Positions 1 to 9,069 of a stretch of 35,635 nt of DNA are shown in pieces; within the stretch, counting starts at the first letter, position 1; each line of letters opens with the position of its first letter. The notes below the pieces were generated by a model. The model was given only the letters and a program-made list of their open reading frames with translations. It did no database searches and had not been told where the DNA came from. Origin of the DNA: Chrysochromulina parva (taxonomy: Eukaryota > Haptophyta > Prymnesiales > Chrysochromulinaceae); NCBI GenBank assembly GCA_002887195.1, contig PJAB01000183.1:1-35635 (forward strand), in the 5' to 3' direction. Both the position numbers and the translations under genes were made by a program.

Positions 1-155
1 CCGACGATATCGCGCCCCGCGCACGATATCGCACACACACACGATAACACGATCGCTGCACGATATCGTACTCGCGTAGTAATATCGTGGGCGGGCTCAC
101 GATATCGTGCCGGCACGATAATCGCCCACGATATCGTGGGATTTCACGATATCGT
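1..155. repeat. Cluster of CACGATATCGTG-type palindromes
   Basis: The core GATATC occurs six times here (6-11, 25-30, 62-67, 101-106, 130-135, 148-153), nearly always inside a longer palindrome of the form CACGATATCGTG. The best copy is a perfect 16-bp palindrome, CCCACGATATCGTGGG, at 125-140. Degenerate copies sit between them (for example near 41-54, 80-90 and 114-124). Spacing is irregular (about 18-39 bp), so this is a motif cluster and not a strict tandem repeat. It lies downstream of the oxygenase gene's 3' end and is cut by the window edge, so its full extent and the gene it might serve are unknown. It could be a binding-site array for a dimeric protein or a low-copy repeat. Confidence 0.85.
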
Positions 156-356
156 GCCCCCGCCCAGGACAACGCACGTTTCCGTAAAGTGCTATGCTTG
201 TAATGTGGTCGAACGGCCGCTTATCTCGCGGTCACCCCGCGCGCGCGTTATGTCTTTCACAGATCACACACTACAAATGAACTACATCTCTACTTGTATA
301 TCGTTCGGAGGTATCTCGCGTCGGCGATCGCCCGCAGCGTCCGGCGTCGATCGTCG
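156..356. other. 3' flank of the oxygenase gene
   Basis: No open frame with protein-like composition is seen. This stretch is the downstream flank of the minus-strand oxygenase gene and is less GC-rich than the neighbouring coding sequence. I see no clear poly(A) signal or RNA gene. Confidence 0.4.
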
Positions 357-1616
357 TCACAACTCATCGCGCCGCCGTGAGTCAGCGTACACCTTCTTGA
401 GCCAGTTCCGCTCCCGCGCGTCAAGGGTCGCGCGCTCGTCGCGCGGCCGCCGCTGTGGCTGGCTGCGCTTGCGCATGAGGTCATGGTAGGTCGTCTCGGC
501 CCGTCGGTTGCCCATCTGACGCGCCTCGCCGAGCAACCGAACGGCTTCTTCGTATGCCCCCTGCCGCCAGCGCACCAAGGCAAGGTTGGATGCGGCGTGG
601 CAGTCGTCGGCGGCCGCCCGTGCAAACTGCTCCTCTGCCGCAGTCACATTGGGCCCAGCGAGGCCGTCGGAGGCGGCGCCGCGTGCGAGCACGAGACCTA
701 GCTCATTCTGCGCGCGAGCAAAGCCAGCGACGGCCGAGATGCGAAGGAACTCGATGCGCCCAGGTGTTCCGGGCGGGAGGCGGAAGTAGTGCAGGAAGGC
801 ACGGATCGGGTCGCCCGCCGCGGCCGCCGCCGCGTCCCACCGGGCGTGTAGCCGACTGTCGCACCGCGCTGCATCGCCCTCGCCCTCGCCGTCGTTGCCA
901 AACCACGTGACCCACGACCAGCGAGAGCCGCTGTTCACGCGCACGCCGTGGAGGAGGTCGCCGGCGTGCACGACGGCATCGCCGCCGCGGTGGAGATCGA
1001 GCATCTGCGGGCGCGCCTGCCCGCCAGTGTGCACGAACAATCCGCCCTCGTACTCGTCCTCGGTCAGCGACAGCGACACCACCACTGTCGCCAGAGCCTC
1101 GAGGTCAAAATGCTGCGGGTGCACTCGGCGCTCGGAGGGCAGGTAGCGGCGGATGAGCGACGAGCATGCGACGCAGCCGGCAGCGCCGCAGACGCCGCGC
1201 CCGTACCGTGCGGTCACGAGCGGCGCCAAGCGTTCCGTCATCAGCGTGCTCAGCAGCGGGCGGAGCGCAGCCCTCGCCGCCATCTGCTGCTTATGCCCAT
1301 CACCGCCGGGATCGGGTCCGGCGCGCCGCTGCGTCGTGTACTCGCCGTCATTCCACACCCACAATTCGTGCGCGGCGTAGCCGTCGACAGAATCCTCATG
1401 CTGCTCGAACGGAAGCGACTCCGGAAGCGCTCCGCGTATCGCACGCACCTCGTCCAAGGAGAGCAGCGATGGATGCACAACAAAGGCAGCGCTCTGGTTG
1501 ATGCGCGGCCATGACATGGATCCCTCGAGCGCGCCAGTGGCGGTCTCGTTGAACGCAGAATAGGTCTCGAAACGCGCCTCAAACGGCGGAGGCCACGTCG
1601 AGGGCAGCGACTTCAT
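357..1616 (-). CDS. 2-oxoglutarate/Fe(II) oxygenase (prolyl 4-hydroxylase-like) with Sel1-like repeats and RDEL tail
   Basis: A 419-residue protein. Residues about 115-240 carry the signature of the 2OG-Fe(II) dioxygenase family of prolyl hydroxylases: a metal-binding H-x-D at H169/D171 (HFD), a distal H223 in LLHGV, and R232 nine residues later as the likely 2-oxoglutarate anchor. Residues about 290-380 look like Sel1/TPR-type helical repeats (RAQNELGLVLARG, HAASNLALVRW, EEAVRLLGEARQMGN). The last four residues are RDEL, an ER-lumen retention signal of the KDEL class. No signal peptide is visible after the ATG at 1616. An in-frame TAG lies just upstream within a possible splice acceptor (ttag), so a signal-peptide exon may lie upstream. 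The likely role is hydroxylation of proline or a related residue in the ER, but the substrate is not shown. The gene is divergent from the CEP70-like gene, 254 bp away. Confidence 0.75.
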   Translation of the reverse strand: MKSLPSTWPPPFEARFETYSAFNETATGALEGSMSWPRINQSAAFVVHPSLLSLDEVRAIRGALPESLPFEQHEDSVDGYAAHELWVWNDGEYTTQRRAGPDPGGDGHKQQMAARAALRPLLSTLMTERLAPLVTARYGRGVCGAAGCVACSSLIRRYLPSERRVHPQHFDLEALATVVVSLSLTEDEYEGGLFVHTGGQARPQMLDLHRGGDAVVHAGDLLHGVRVNSGSRWSWVTWFGNDGEGEGDAARCDSRLHARWDAAAAAAGDPIRAFLHYFRLPPGTPGRIEFLRISAVAGFARAQNELGLVLARGAASDGLAGPNVTAAEEQFARAAADDCHAASNLALVRWRQGAYEEAVRLLGEARQMGNRRAETTYHDLMRKRSQPQRRPRDERATLDARERNWLKKVYADSRRRDEL

Positions 1617-1870
1617 CCGAACCGCGCCTGTCTAACGTTGTGCGGATGGAAGTCGCCCGCGGAGAGATGGCTCTTCATTGAGGCGCGCGCGCACGTAAGT
1701 TCATATGTATAAACCCAACACGTAACGATACGACCGAAAGTTCACATCCTCAGATTCGTACATGTATCGAACGATCCTCGAAAGATGTTTGCCGCCCAGG
1801 CACCCTTCTGTGTGCCCATCATCGCTCGCACGCCGTCGAACACAGGGCTTCGATCAGCCGAGTCCAGTGG
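1617..1870. promoter_or_regulatory. Divergent intergenic region between oxygenase and CEP70-like genes
   Basis: 254 bp separate the two start codons, so the promoters must overlap or be shared unless the oxygenase has an upstream exon here. On the minus strand there is a short ATG-led frame of about 20 codons ending just downstream of the oxygenase ATG, a possible upstream ORF. A TTTATA-like stretch lies near 1705-1715 on the minus strand. No element is proven. Confidence 0.35.
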
Positions 1871-4060
1871 ATGGACCAATTTGGCGAAGCGTACGACGAT
1901 GGATCGCCCGAGTTCTCGGCGAGGGCGCGGGGCCAAGTTCGCGCGAAAGCAGCCCTTCTCGAAGTGTCGGAGTTGACGACGGCACGCCTTCGCACAGAGC
2001 TGAGTGAGGTGAGCGTCGCAGCGGCCGCGGCCGAGCGTGCGCTGCAAGCCGCGCTCGCCGAGGCACACGCGGCCGTCGAGGAGCTGCGCTTGCGCCTGAA
2101 TGATGCAGAGGCAGAGGCATCGCACCAGCGTGCCACGGCCGACGATTTACGTAGCGCACTCGCCGCGCTGACCCTCGAGTACCATGGGGTGTGCGCGCAA
2201 CTGCGGGCCGCCGACGAGGCGAAACGCAATCGGGGAGCGGCGCTGGACGACGCCCGTGCGGCGACGCTTGCCAGTGAGGCGGAGCGTGCCACGCTGCAGT
2301 CGCTGCTCGACGAGGAGCGCAGCGGCCTCACTCTCAAACGTCTCGAACAGCTGCTCACCTCGCCCTACGCCCCTGCCTCGTCCGCCGCCTCCGCCACGCA
2401 GGCGACCGTGCCCAGCCCATCGCCGGAGGCGGTGGATGCGCCACTGCCCGCGGCGGTCGGCGCGCGGCTAGCCGACCTCGCGCGCACCACCGAGAAGCGT
2501 GTTCAGGCCGCCGAGGCCGAGGTGGCGCGGTTGCAGCTGGCGCTCAACTCGGCGCCTACAGCGGAGGCCCTCTCGGCGCAGGCGCAGGCAGCCAACGACG
2601 CTCGCGCGGTTGCGCGCGCGCTGGGCATGCAGCTCAAGGAAGCCGCACGCGAGCGTCGGCAGGCAGAGGCGGCTGCCGCTGCCGCGTGCGAGAGGGCCGG
2701 GGCGGCCGAGGCAGAAAGGGAGGCTCTGTCCCAGTGCCTGACCTCTGCTGGTGTGTCGCTCCCGGAGGCCGCCGCCGCTGCCACACCCGCCGCTCCCGCC
2801 GCAGTGAGCTATGCACGGCCAACGTCGACGAGCGATCGGCGGCACTGCGAGGCGCCGGTACGGCGCGCGACGAGCGCGCTGCCACGCACACAGCCGGCAG
2901 CGCGCGCGAAGACAGTGGGAGCGGCGGCGGCGGCGGCGGCAGCGGCGGCGGCGGCTCCGGTGCTTGCGCAGGCGAAGGCGAAGCGACCGCCCGTTCTCGC
3001 GACAGCAGTACCCGTCGCTAGAGCCGTCGCGAGCGCCGTCGCGAGCGTGGCCCCCCAAAAGGTCAGCTCTGTCTCGTCTGCGGCGGGCAAGGCGAGCGGC
3101 GGGGGTGGTCCTACTCGGAGCCCTGCACACGGAGAGGCGGCGGGCGGCTGGGACCCCGGCGAGATCGGGGAGATTGGGGCGACGGCCTCGATACTGCTCG
3201 CTTTCCTCAACTCGGCGGCCGCGGTGCTCGAGCGTCCGCTACCTGGACCTGAGCTGTTCGGAAGCGACGCGAGCCACAGCGTGGCTGGTGAGGCCGACGA
3301 GGCCGAGAGCGTCGTCACGGGTACGCATATGGCTGCGCCGACGCCCCCACGGTTGGCCGCGGCCGTGACGCGCGCGCCCGTGACGACGCTCTCGGCCGAT
3401 GGGGCGGAGACGGTACAGGCGCGTGCGGCGCAGACGCTGCGTCGGCTGAATGCATACGTCGAGCGCGCACACTCGACGGCCCCGTTGATGGCATGCGTGC
3501 ACAGGTGCGCGCGTGCGCTGCGCGGGCGACGGCAGTTACGCTCGCGGGATCAGCAGCAGGCCGATGGCTCCCTTGAAGGCGTGTGTGCCGAAGTCGAGGA
3601 GCTCGTCTCCGATGAGGCGGCACGCGCCTCGGACTGGGGTGGGGTGCCCACGGCAGTGGCGAGCCATCTGATGCGCCAGCTGCAGGCCCAGCTGCAGGTG
3701 CCGTACGTGGGCGACATTTTGCCGCGCATCGCCGAGCTCACCCGTGCCGCGCGCCTCGCCCTGACCATCCTCGAGCACCTCAGGGGTGCTTTCGACCTCC
3801 CACCGAGCGCCTCGATTGAGAGCTGCCTGGGAGCAGCCCAACGCAGCGCCCACGCGAAGCGCACCCTCGACGGGCTCAGCGCTCACCTGTGCGCGCTCGT
3901 TGGGGTCGACAGCCTCGAGGCGCTCATTCCGGCCGTGCGCCACCTGTGCCTCACCCACAAGGGCCGGGCGCTTCCCTTGACGGCGCGCGCGATGCTTGGG
4001 GGCGGCGCGTATGATGCTTATGCAACAGGGGCATATGCGGCAGCGGTGCTGGGAAAGTAG
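1871..4060 (+). CDS. CEP70: CEP70-like centrosomal/basal-body coiled-coil protein
   Basis: A 729-residue protein. Residues about 20-300 are Ala/Glu/Arg/Leu-rich with heptad character (coiled coil). A low-complexity Ala/Pro/Ser linker follows, including a poly-Ala run encoded around 2924-2957. The C-terminal part, residues about 560-690 (QLQVPYVGDILPRIAEL, then VDSLEALIPAVRHL), resembles from memory the C-terminus of human CEP70, where VPSL..VYPRMNEVYTRL and IDDLDAIVPAVKKL occupy the same order. CEP70 is a centrosomal protein that binds gamma-tubulin and supports microtubule organisation and ciliogenesis, which fits a flagellated alga. The frame is single-exon with ATG at 1871. The call rests on this C-terminal pattern; otherwise it would be an anonymous coiled-coil protein. 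Confidence 0.6.
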   Translation: MDQFGEAYDDGSPEFSARARGQVRAKAALLEVSELTTARLRTELSEVSVAAAAAERALQAALAEAHAAVEELRLRLNDAEAEASHQRATADDLRSALAALTLEYHGVCAQLRAADEAKRNRGAALDDARAATLASEAERATLQSLLDEERSGLTLKRLEQLLTSPYAPASSAASATQATVPSPSPEAVDAPLPAAVGARLADLARTTEKRVQAAEAEVARLQLALNSAPTAEALSAQAQAANDARAVARALGMQLKEAARERRQAEAAAAAACERAGAAEAEREALSQCLTSAGVSLPEAAAAATPAAPAAVSYARPTSTSDRRHCEAPVRRATSALPRTQPAARAKTVGAAAAAAAAAAAAPVLAQAKAKRPPVLATAVPVARAVASAVASVAPQKVSSVSSAAGKASGGGGPTRSPAHGEAAGGWDPGEIGEIGATASILLAFLNSAAAVLERPLPGPELFGSDASHSVAGEADEAESVVTGTHMAAPTPPRLAAAVTRAPVTTLSADGAETVQARAAQTLRRLNAYVERAHSTAPLMACVHRCARALRGRRQLRSRDQQQADGSLEGVCAEVEELVSDEAARASDWGGVPTAVASHLMRQLQAQLQVPYVGDILPRIAELTRAARLALTILEHLRGAFDLPPSASIESCLGAAQRSAHAKRTLDGLSAHLCALVGVDSLEALIPAVRHLCLTHKGRALPLTARAMLGGGAYDAYATGAYAAAVLGK

Positions 4061-4730
4061 CAGGAGTTCCGGTGTTGCCACTCGTCTTGCCCGTGCTATC
4101 TGCAGAGATCTCTGGCCTCGTTCGTTTGAGACGTGCTGGAGAGAGTGGTGCTCAGTGCACAGTGGTGCAGTGTTGCGTGCACGGTCCGCGTATGTCCGCG
4201 ACAACGAACGACAGCTGAAACCGGACCGGACGCAGCGGCGCAGGACGGTGTGGACCGCCGGCGACCGCCGCGACGGACACACGTTGGGTTGGATCTTGGT
4301 GAGCGCATAAGCGCGGTGGTCGGGGCGCCCGGCGCGCGGGGCCGGGCCGCGAGCCCGCGTTCACCTCCGCGTCACGGCCCCCGCCCGCGCTCAACATCGG
4401 ACGAACTCGCCCGCGCCCCCCCACCCGGTTGCATGTGCTTTGCACACAGTGTTTTTGTTATGTCTCCAAAACAGTCACGAGAACTCCGGCACATGGCACT
4501 CAGGAGACACCGGTGGACACCGACGCGAGATGGTACGAGCGCGTAGACTCAGGTGGACACGCGATGGTATTCCAAGACATGTCACATGACGACAGTGCAG
4601 ATGACATGGCACTCTCCGGAGCTCAAACAGACCAGAATTGGGGTCGCTTGCTGCCCTCTGCACGCAGGGTATGGGGTAGAGAGTGCCTGTTCCTGCCTCA
4701 ATAGCTTTGGAGCGCTACTCAATCTGTGCC
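4061..4730. other. Convergent intergenic region with short imperfect duplications
   Basis: This is the 670-bp tail-to-tail space between the CEP70-like gene and the GARP factor gene. Around 4490-4610 several short words recur: GGTGGACAC followed by a GATGGTA-containing word at about 4511-4533 and again at about 4551-4568, and ACATGGCACTC at about 4491 and 4602. These look like small local duplications. No convincing coding frame or RNA gene is seen. Confidence 0.45.
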
Positions 4731-7700
4731 TCAGCTGCGCGTGAGCTGCTGCCGCTTGGCCAAGCGAGTGCCCTGGCCAGGGGATGGGGGGGAGGCCTCC
4801 TCGGCGACCTCGCCGGCGCGCCGTCGCTTGAGATCGGCTGCATGCAGCCCGACCGCAAGCACGCCGCCTTCGTCGGCGCCCCCGGCCTCTGTGGCATAGG
4901 ACTGCGACGGCGACACGCGGCCCCCTGGTGGTGAGCCGAGAGAGCGACGGGCCAACTGCCGGGCTTCTGGCACGGGTGAGCTCGAGCGCGAACGTGACGA
5001 GCGAGAGTGGGACACGCCCGCCGAGGTGCCGACCTCAGTGCGATTCTCAGACGAGCTCGACGTGTTACGCCGTGTGATACCCTCGCCCTCTCGCTCACCC
5101 TCCGATGTACTGCGGTGAGGGTAAGATCTGCCGCAATACATATCCTCACGCTCCATCGGCTCCACCGAGTGCGCGCGGGCCTCGTGCGAGCTAAGGGGAC
5201 GACCTGCCGTCGATGCCGACGAGATCGACGTGTCCGAGCGCCGAATGCCTTTCTCGGCCGCCCCCCCGGCACTACCGGTCTCATCGGTCGCGCCGCCGGC
5301 GGCTGCGTCCGGAGGCAATGGCGGCTGCGGATCCGGCGCTGCAACTACCGGCTCCGCATCCACCGTCGGCACGCCCATGTGCGCGCCCTGCGTTGAGAGA
5401 GACGCGCCAGCATGGCGCTTGGCATGGCGCTCGTGCTGCATCAGTGAGTCGGCTGACGGCGGGATGGGCGACGGCCCGAGAAGCGCGTCGAGCATGGCTG
5501 GCGTCGGTGCGATGGTGAGGCGTCCGTCCGCGGACAAGACGCCCTGGTGTTCGCCGAGCAACGCGCTGTGGCCGCTCATGACGGAGGCCCGTGAGCCAGA
5601 GGGCACCGTCGGCGAGTAGCGACTGCTCCCGCATGCCTCGCTCCGGGAGATGGCACGCTCCATTGTCGCGGAGGCCCGCGCGCCGTGGTGGTGGACGCCA
5701 CCCAAGGCTGCAGCCGGCGCCGCGTTGGGCGCGTATGGGGCAGCAGCGGGCGTCACGTTGTCGCGAGCAGGTGCCGGCGTGGTGGAGTTGAACCAGTCGC
5801 TCGCGTCGCCTTCGTGGAGCTGCACAAAGTCCTCCACAGAGAAGTCCGCAAGCTGCTGCATCTCGAGCTCGAGATTGGACTGCGACATGGACGACATTCC
5901 GCCTGTGGAGGTGTCCTTCTTCATGGGGATGCCGCCCATGCGCAGTCCTTGCATATTGCCACTTCGCTGGCCGAAAAAGCCGCCTCCGCCTCCGTTGCCG
6001 CCTCCGCCTCCGTTGCCGCCTCCGCCTCCGTTGCCACCGCCGCCTCCGTTGCCACCACCGCCGCCACCACCGCCGAGGTAGCCACTGCCGAGCAACTCGT
6101 GGCTGCTGCCGCCGAAGCCGCGGCCGAGAAGGCCGCCGCGGAGGCCTGCCCCGCCAAAGCCAGCCGACAGGTGCGCCGACAGCTGCGGCAACAGCCCACG
6201 CGCGTTCAGGGCGGCGAAGTTGGAGGCGCCGAGGCCGACGCCTGCACCGCCCATCCCGATGCCGCTTAGCCTGGCGTGCGCGAGACTCTCTAAATGAGAG
6301 AGGTGCTCCAGGGATGAGAGCCCTTCCCAACCGCCCAGCCCGGCGCCGCCGAGCAGCCGCGACGACGCCGATGAGCCTGAGGGCGCCGCCACGCGAGGTT
6401 GGAAGTCGCGAGGAGGCAACCCGCCATACCCCGTTAGTCCTCCATACCCTAGCCGCTCGTGGGTGGCGTCGGAGACACTCACGGAGCCGCGATTGGCGCC
6501 CAACAGGTTGCTTCCGCTGTTGTTGCGCGGCAACGTCACACCGCTGCCGTCGGTGCCGCCGTGGCCGCCAGGGCAACTAGTGCCACCGTTGCCTCCGCCG
6601 CCGCCCACGGAGCCGCGATTGGCGCCCATCAGGTTGCTTCCGCTGTTGTTGCGCGGCAACATCACACCGCTGCCGTCGGTGCCGCCATGGCCGCAATGGC
6701 AACTATTGCAACTATTGCCACCTCCGCCGCCTGCTCCGCCGACGCCTCCTCCTCCTCCGCCCCCACCGCCCACCACCCCTTGCTGTGGAGCGCCCGTCTG
6801 CGTGCCCATGGGCGGTGCGTGCAACATTTCGGTGGAGCCGCTCCCCCGATTGTTACCTTGTTTGGGCGGCGGCGGCGGAGCCTTGCTCTTGGTGTCGATC
6901 TTATCGGCCGTCTTGCGCTCTGTCTCGACGCGCTTCTGCATGTGCAGCCTGTACTTTTGGAGGTGCGACTTTATGTTTTGGCGAGTGGGAGCGTTCTCGC
7001 CGTGCAGGTCCATGATCTGGGCGATCGCCTGCGGTTTCGCCTGCTCAAGCCCAAGCTCGGCCACGGCGGCCTCGAAGCGATAGTGGAGGTCGGGTGACCA
7101 GACGAAGCGCTGCTTTTGCTGCGGGCCAGGCGGGCCATCTCCTAGGCCACCCAGGCCGCCGCCGCCGCTCAGGCCGCCGCCGCCGCTCAGGCCGCCGCCG
7201 CCGCTCAGGCCGCCGCCGCTCAGGCCGCCGCCGCCGCTCAAGCCGCCGCGGCCGCCGACGCTCAGGCCGCCGCCGAGGCCGCCGCCGAGGCCGCCGCCGA
7301 GGCCGCCGCCGAGGCCGCCGCCGAAACTTCCACCCATGGCCCCACCGCCGCCGCCGCCGCCGCCGCCGAGGCCCGAAGTGCTGTCTGGGCCTCCGCCTAG
7401 GCCGCCGAGGCCGCCGAGGCCGCCGAGGCCGCCGAGGCCGCCGCTCGAAGGCACGCTGCGCGAACGCATGAGCACGATGTCGCCGCCCAGGCTGCCGCCC
7501 AAGCCGCTGCCCAGACCGCTGCCAAAGCTGCCACCCATGCCGCCGCCGCTATTGCCGTTGCCGCAGCCATTGCCGCAGCCATTGCCGCCACTGTTGCCAC
7601 CGTTGCCACCGTTGCCGCCGCCGCCCTCGCCTCCATTGCCGCCCGCACCGCCGGACCCGGCCAGCAGCTGCTGAGCATATTGTGAAGTGATCTGACTGAC

Positions 7701-8860
7701 GAACCGCTCGTCTGAAGATAGACGAGGCAGCCCGACGCCGCCGAGGCTGCCGCCCAGAGCGCTCGCCAGCGCACCGGTACTGAATCCGCCGGATAGGCTG
7801 CCGCCGAGCCCTCCCGCGAGCCCCGCACTCAACGAACTCGCGCCGAGGCTGCTTGAGAGATTCGCCGCGAGGCTGCCGCTGCCGAGGGGTCCGCCGCCGA
7901 GAGCACCGCCGAGCCGGCCGCCGAGCCGGCCGCCGAGCCCGCTGCCCGCCGCAAGGCTGGCGGCAAGGCTCCCCGAGAGCCCTCCCGCCAAATCTCCCGT
8001 GAGCAGACCGCTCAAGGAGTGGGCGCCGCTTCCGAGCCCGCTTCCGAGCCCGCCGCCGAGCCCACCACCCAGGCCGCCATTCAGGCCGCCGCTTAGAGCG
8101 CCACTCAGGCCGCCGCTCAGACTGCCGAGGAGTGCACTAGAGCCAACGAGGCCATCCGCGCGATCCTGCGGCGAGGGTTAGGGGGCGCACACGCTCAGTC
8201 GCGAGTGCGTGGAGCTTTGGCAAGAATGAGGGTGCACGCACTTCACTAGCCCCCCAGTTGGGGCAAGGGCAGGGGCAGGGGCAGGAGCAGGGGCCGAGTG
8301 GAGCACAAACATGCGTGTGTCGGGGTTTCGGACGTGATTGTGCGTGATTGCATCCTAAATCACGGCCGATAACGAGGCCGCCGTGCGTGTGTGTGCGGGG
8401 TGACTCGGACCTTTGCGAGCATCGCCGCGAGACGTGAATTCAGCTCGTTGCCGCCTCCCGCCGCGGGGCCAGCTGATGAACCCTTGTCTGGCCCCTCGCC
8501 CTCCATGCCGCCTGCGCCGCCGCCGTGCAGCCCATTGGGGTTGCGCAGGTGCCGCGTGAGCGGGAACATGTCGCGCATCCCCCCGATGCTGGCTCCCAAT
8601 CCAAAGTATGTTGGCAGGGAGAGCGAGCGTGCGAGCGATAGGTTCTCCCCCATGGGTGGCACAGGCGTGTGCGCCGCAGCAGCCTCCCCAGCCTCATCTT
8701 GGTCGCTCAGGTCCTCCATAAAGTGCGCGAGGGCGGGCCAAGACGCGAGCTGGTCGAAATTATCATCGGCGCCGCCTCCGCGTGTCCCGCCCGCACCTTG
8801 CGGGTAGCCCGTGTGAGCTTCCCGCGCGCCTTGGTCCGGCATGGAAGTCGTCGAAGGCAT
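4731..8860 (-). CDS. GARP/MYB-type (SHLQKYR) transcription factor, Gly/Leu-rich, two exons
   Basis: Proposed exons are 8860-8411 (150 codons from ATG at 8860) and 8165-4731, joined in phase 0 across an intron at 8410-8166. The product is about 1294 residues. The long second frame has no ATG near its start (the first usable codon at 8015 is TTG) but is open up to the acceptor at 8166, which argues for the upstream exon. Residues about 500-560 (+ strand about 6930-7115) form a GARP DNA-binding domain: W in FVWSPDLHYRF, then a helix ending SHLQKYRLHMQKR, as in plant GLK/LUX/type-B ARR factors. No response-regulator receiver domain is seen. Around it lie long Gly, Gly-Leu-Gly, Gly-Ser and Gly-Asn tracts and a duplicated 42-residue block. 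The role is inferred to be a nuclear transcription regulator with low-complexity, possibly condensate-forming flanks. It is divergent from the MEA1-like gene. Confidence 0.8.
5975..6080 (-). repeat. 18-bp minisatellite encoding GGGGGN units
   Basis: On the + strand the unit is CCGCCTCCGCCTCCGTTG with small variations, repeated about five times in the coding frame of the GARP factor. It encodes alternating poly-Gly and Asn. The in-frame period keeps length changes harmless to the frame. Confidence 0.75.
6479..6730 (-). repeat. 126-bp tandem duplication (42 codons) inside the GARP factor
   Basis: Two adjacent blocks starting near 6481 and 6607 are almost identical on the + strand (both begin acggagccgcgattggcgcc). 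They encode the segment GTDGSG..LPRNNSGSNL.GANRGSV twice. The differences are few, which suggests a fairly recent duplication or one maintained by conversion. Confidence 0.8.
7138..7450 (-). repeat. GC-rich in-frame minisatellites (9-, 12-, 15- and 18-bp units)
   Basis: The + strand shows (GCCGCCGCCGCCGCTCAG)n with a shortened member, then (GCCGCCGCCGAG)n, then (GCCGCCGAG)n near 7393-7440. In the GARP factor frame they encode LSGGGG, LGGG and LGG units. All periods are multiples of three. Confidence 0.85.
8166..8410 (-). other. Inferred 245-nt intron of the GARP factor gene
   Basis: The donor reads AAG|gtccga at 8411/8410 on the minus strand. The acceptor reads cgccgcag|GATC at 8166/8165 and is preceded by a ctaac branch-like word. 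Both flanking frames are phase 0. The intron holds a GGGGCA hexamer run near 8262-8296. An alternative donor two codons downstream (CGA|gtcacc) would also keep frame. Confidence 0.65.
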
Positions 8861-9069
8861 AAGATGAAGAAGGCTGAAGATGAAGAGACCTTCGACAAAA
8901 TGCCAGATTTTTCATTGGCGAGGAGGTTTGCTTCGTTGTTCCAGCGGCAGGGGTGGGCTGTGATTGGAGTGCACGACCCACACGTGCCCCTCCGCTTTGG
9001 ACTGACATGCCCTACTTGACTTGATTTGTCTTGACTTGGCTTGTCTCGCGGGTCGCGTCCTTCAAGAGC

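Noticed and set aside
1..155. CRISPR array
   Set aside because: The repeats are short palindromes at irregular spacing without uniform spacers, and the surrounding genes are eukaryotic.
948..1514. 188-codon plus-strand frame opposite the oxygenase
   Set aside because: It lies wholly antisense to a gene with clear catalytic motifs and has no domain of its own; it is a product of GC-rich codon use.
3536..4282. 248-codon minus-strand frame over the end of the CEP70-like gene
   Set aside because: Composition is Arg/Ala/His-rich without domain pattern, and it overlaps the conserved C-terminus on the other strand.
6459..7674. Pro-, Ala- or Arg-rich plus-strand frames across the Gly-rich minisatellites of the GARP factor
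   Set aside because: These are mirror readings of the repeats; the minus strand carries the DNA-binding domain.
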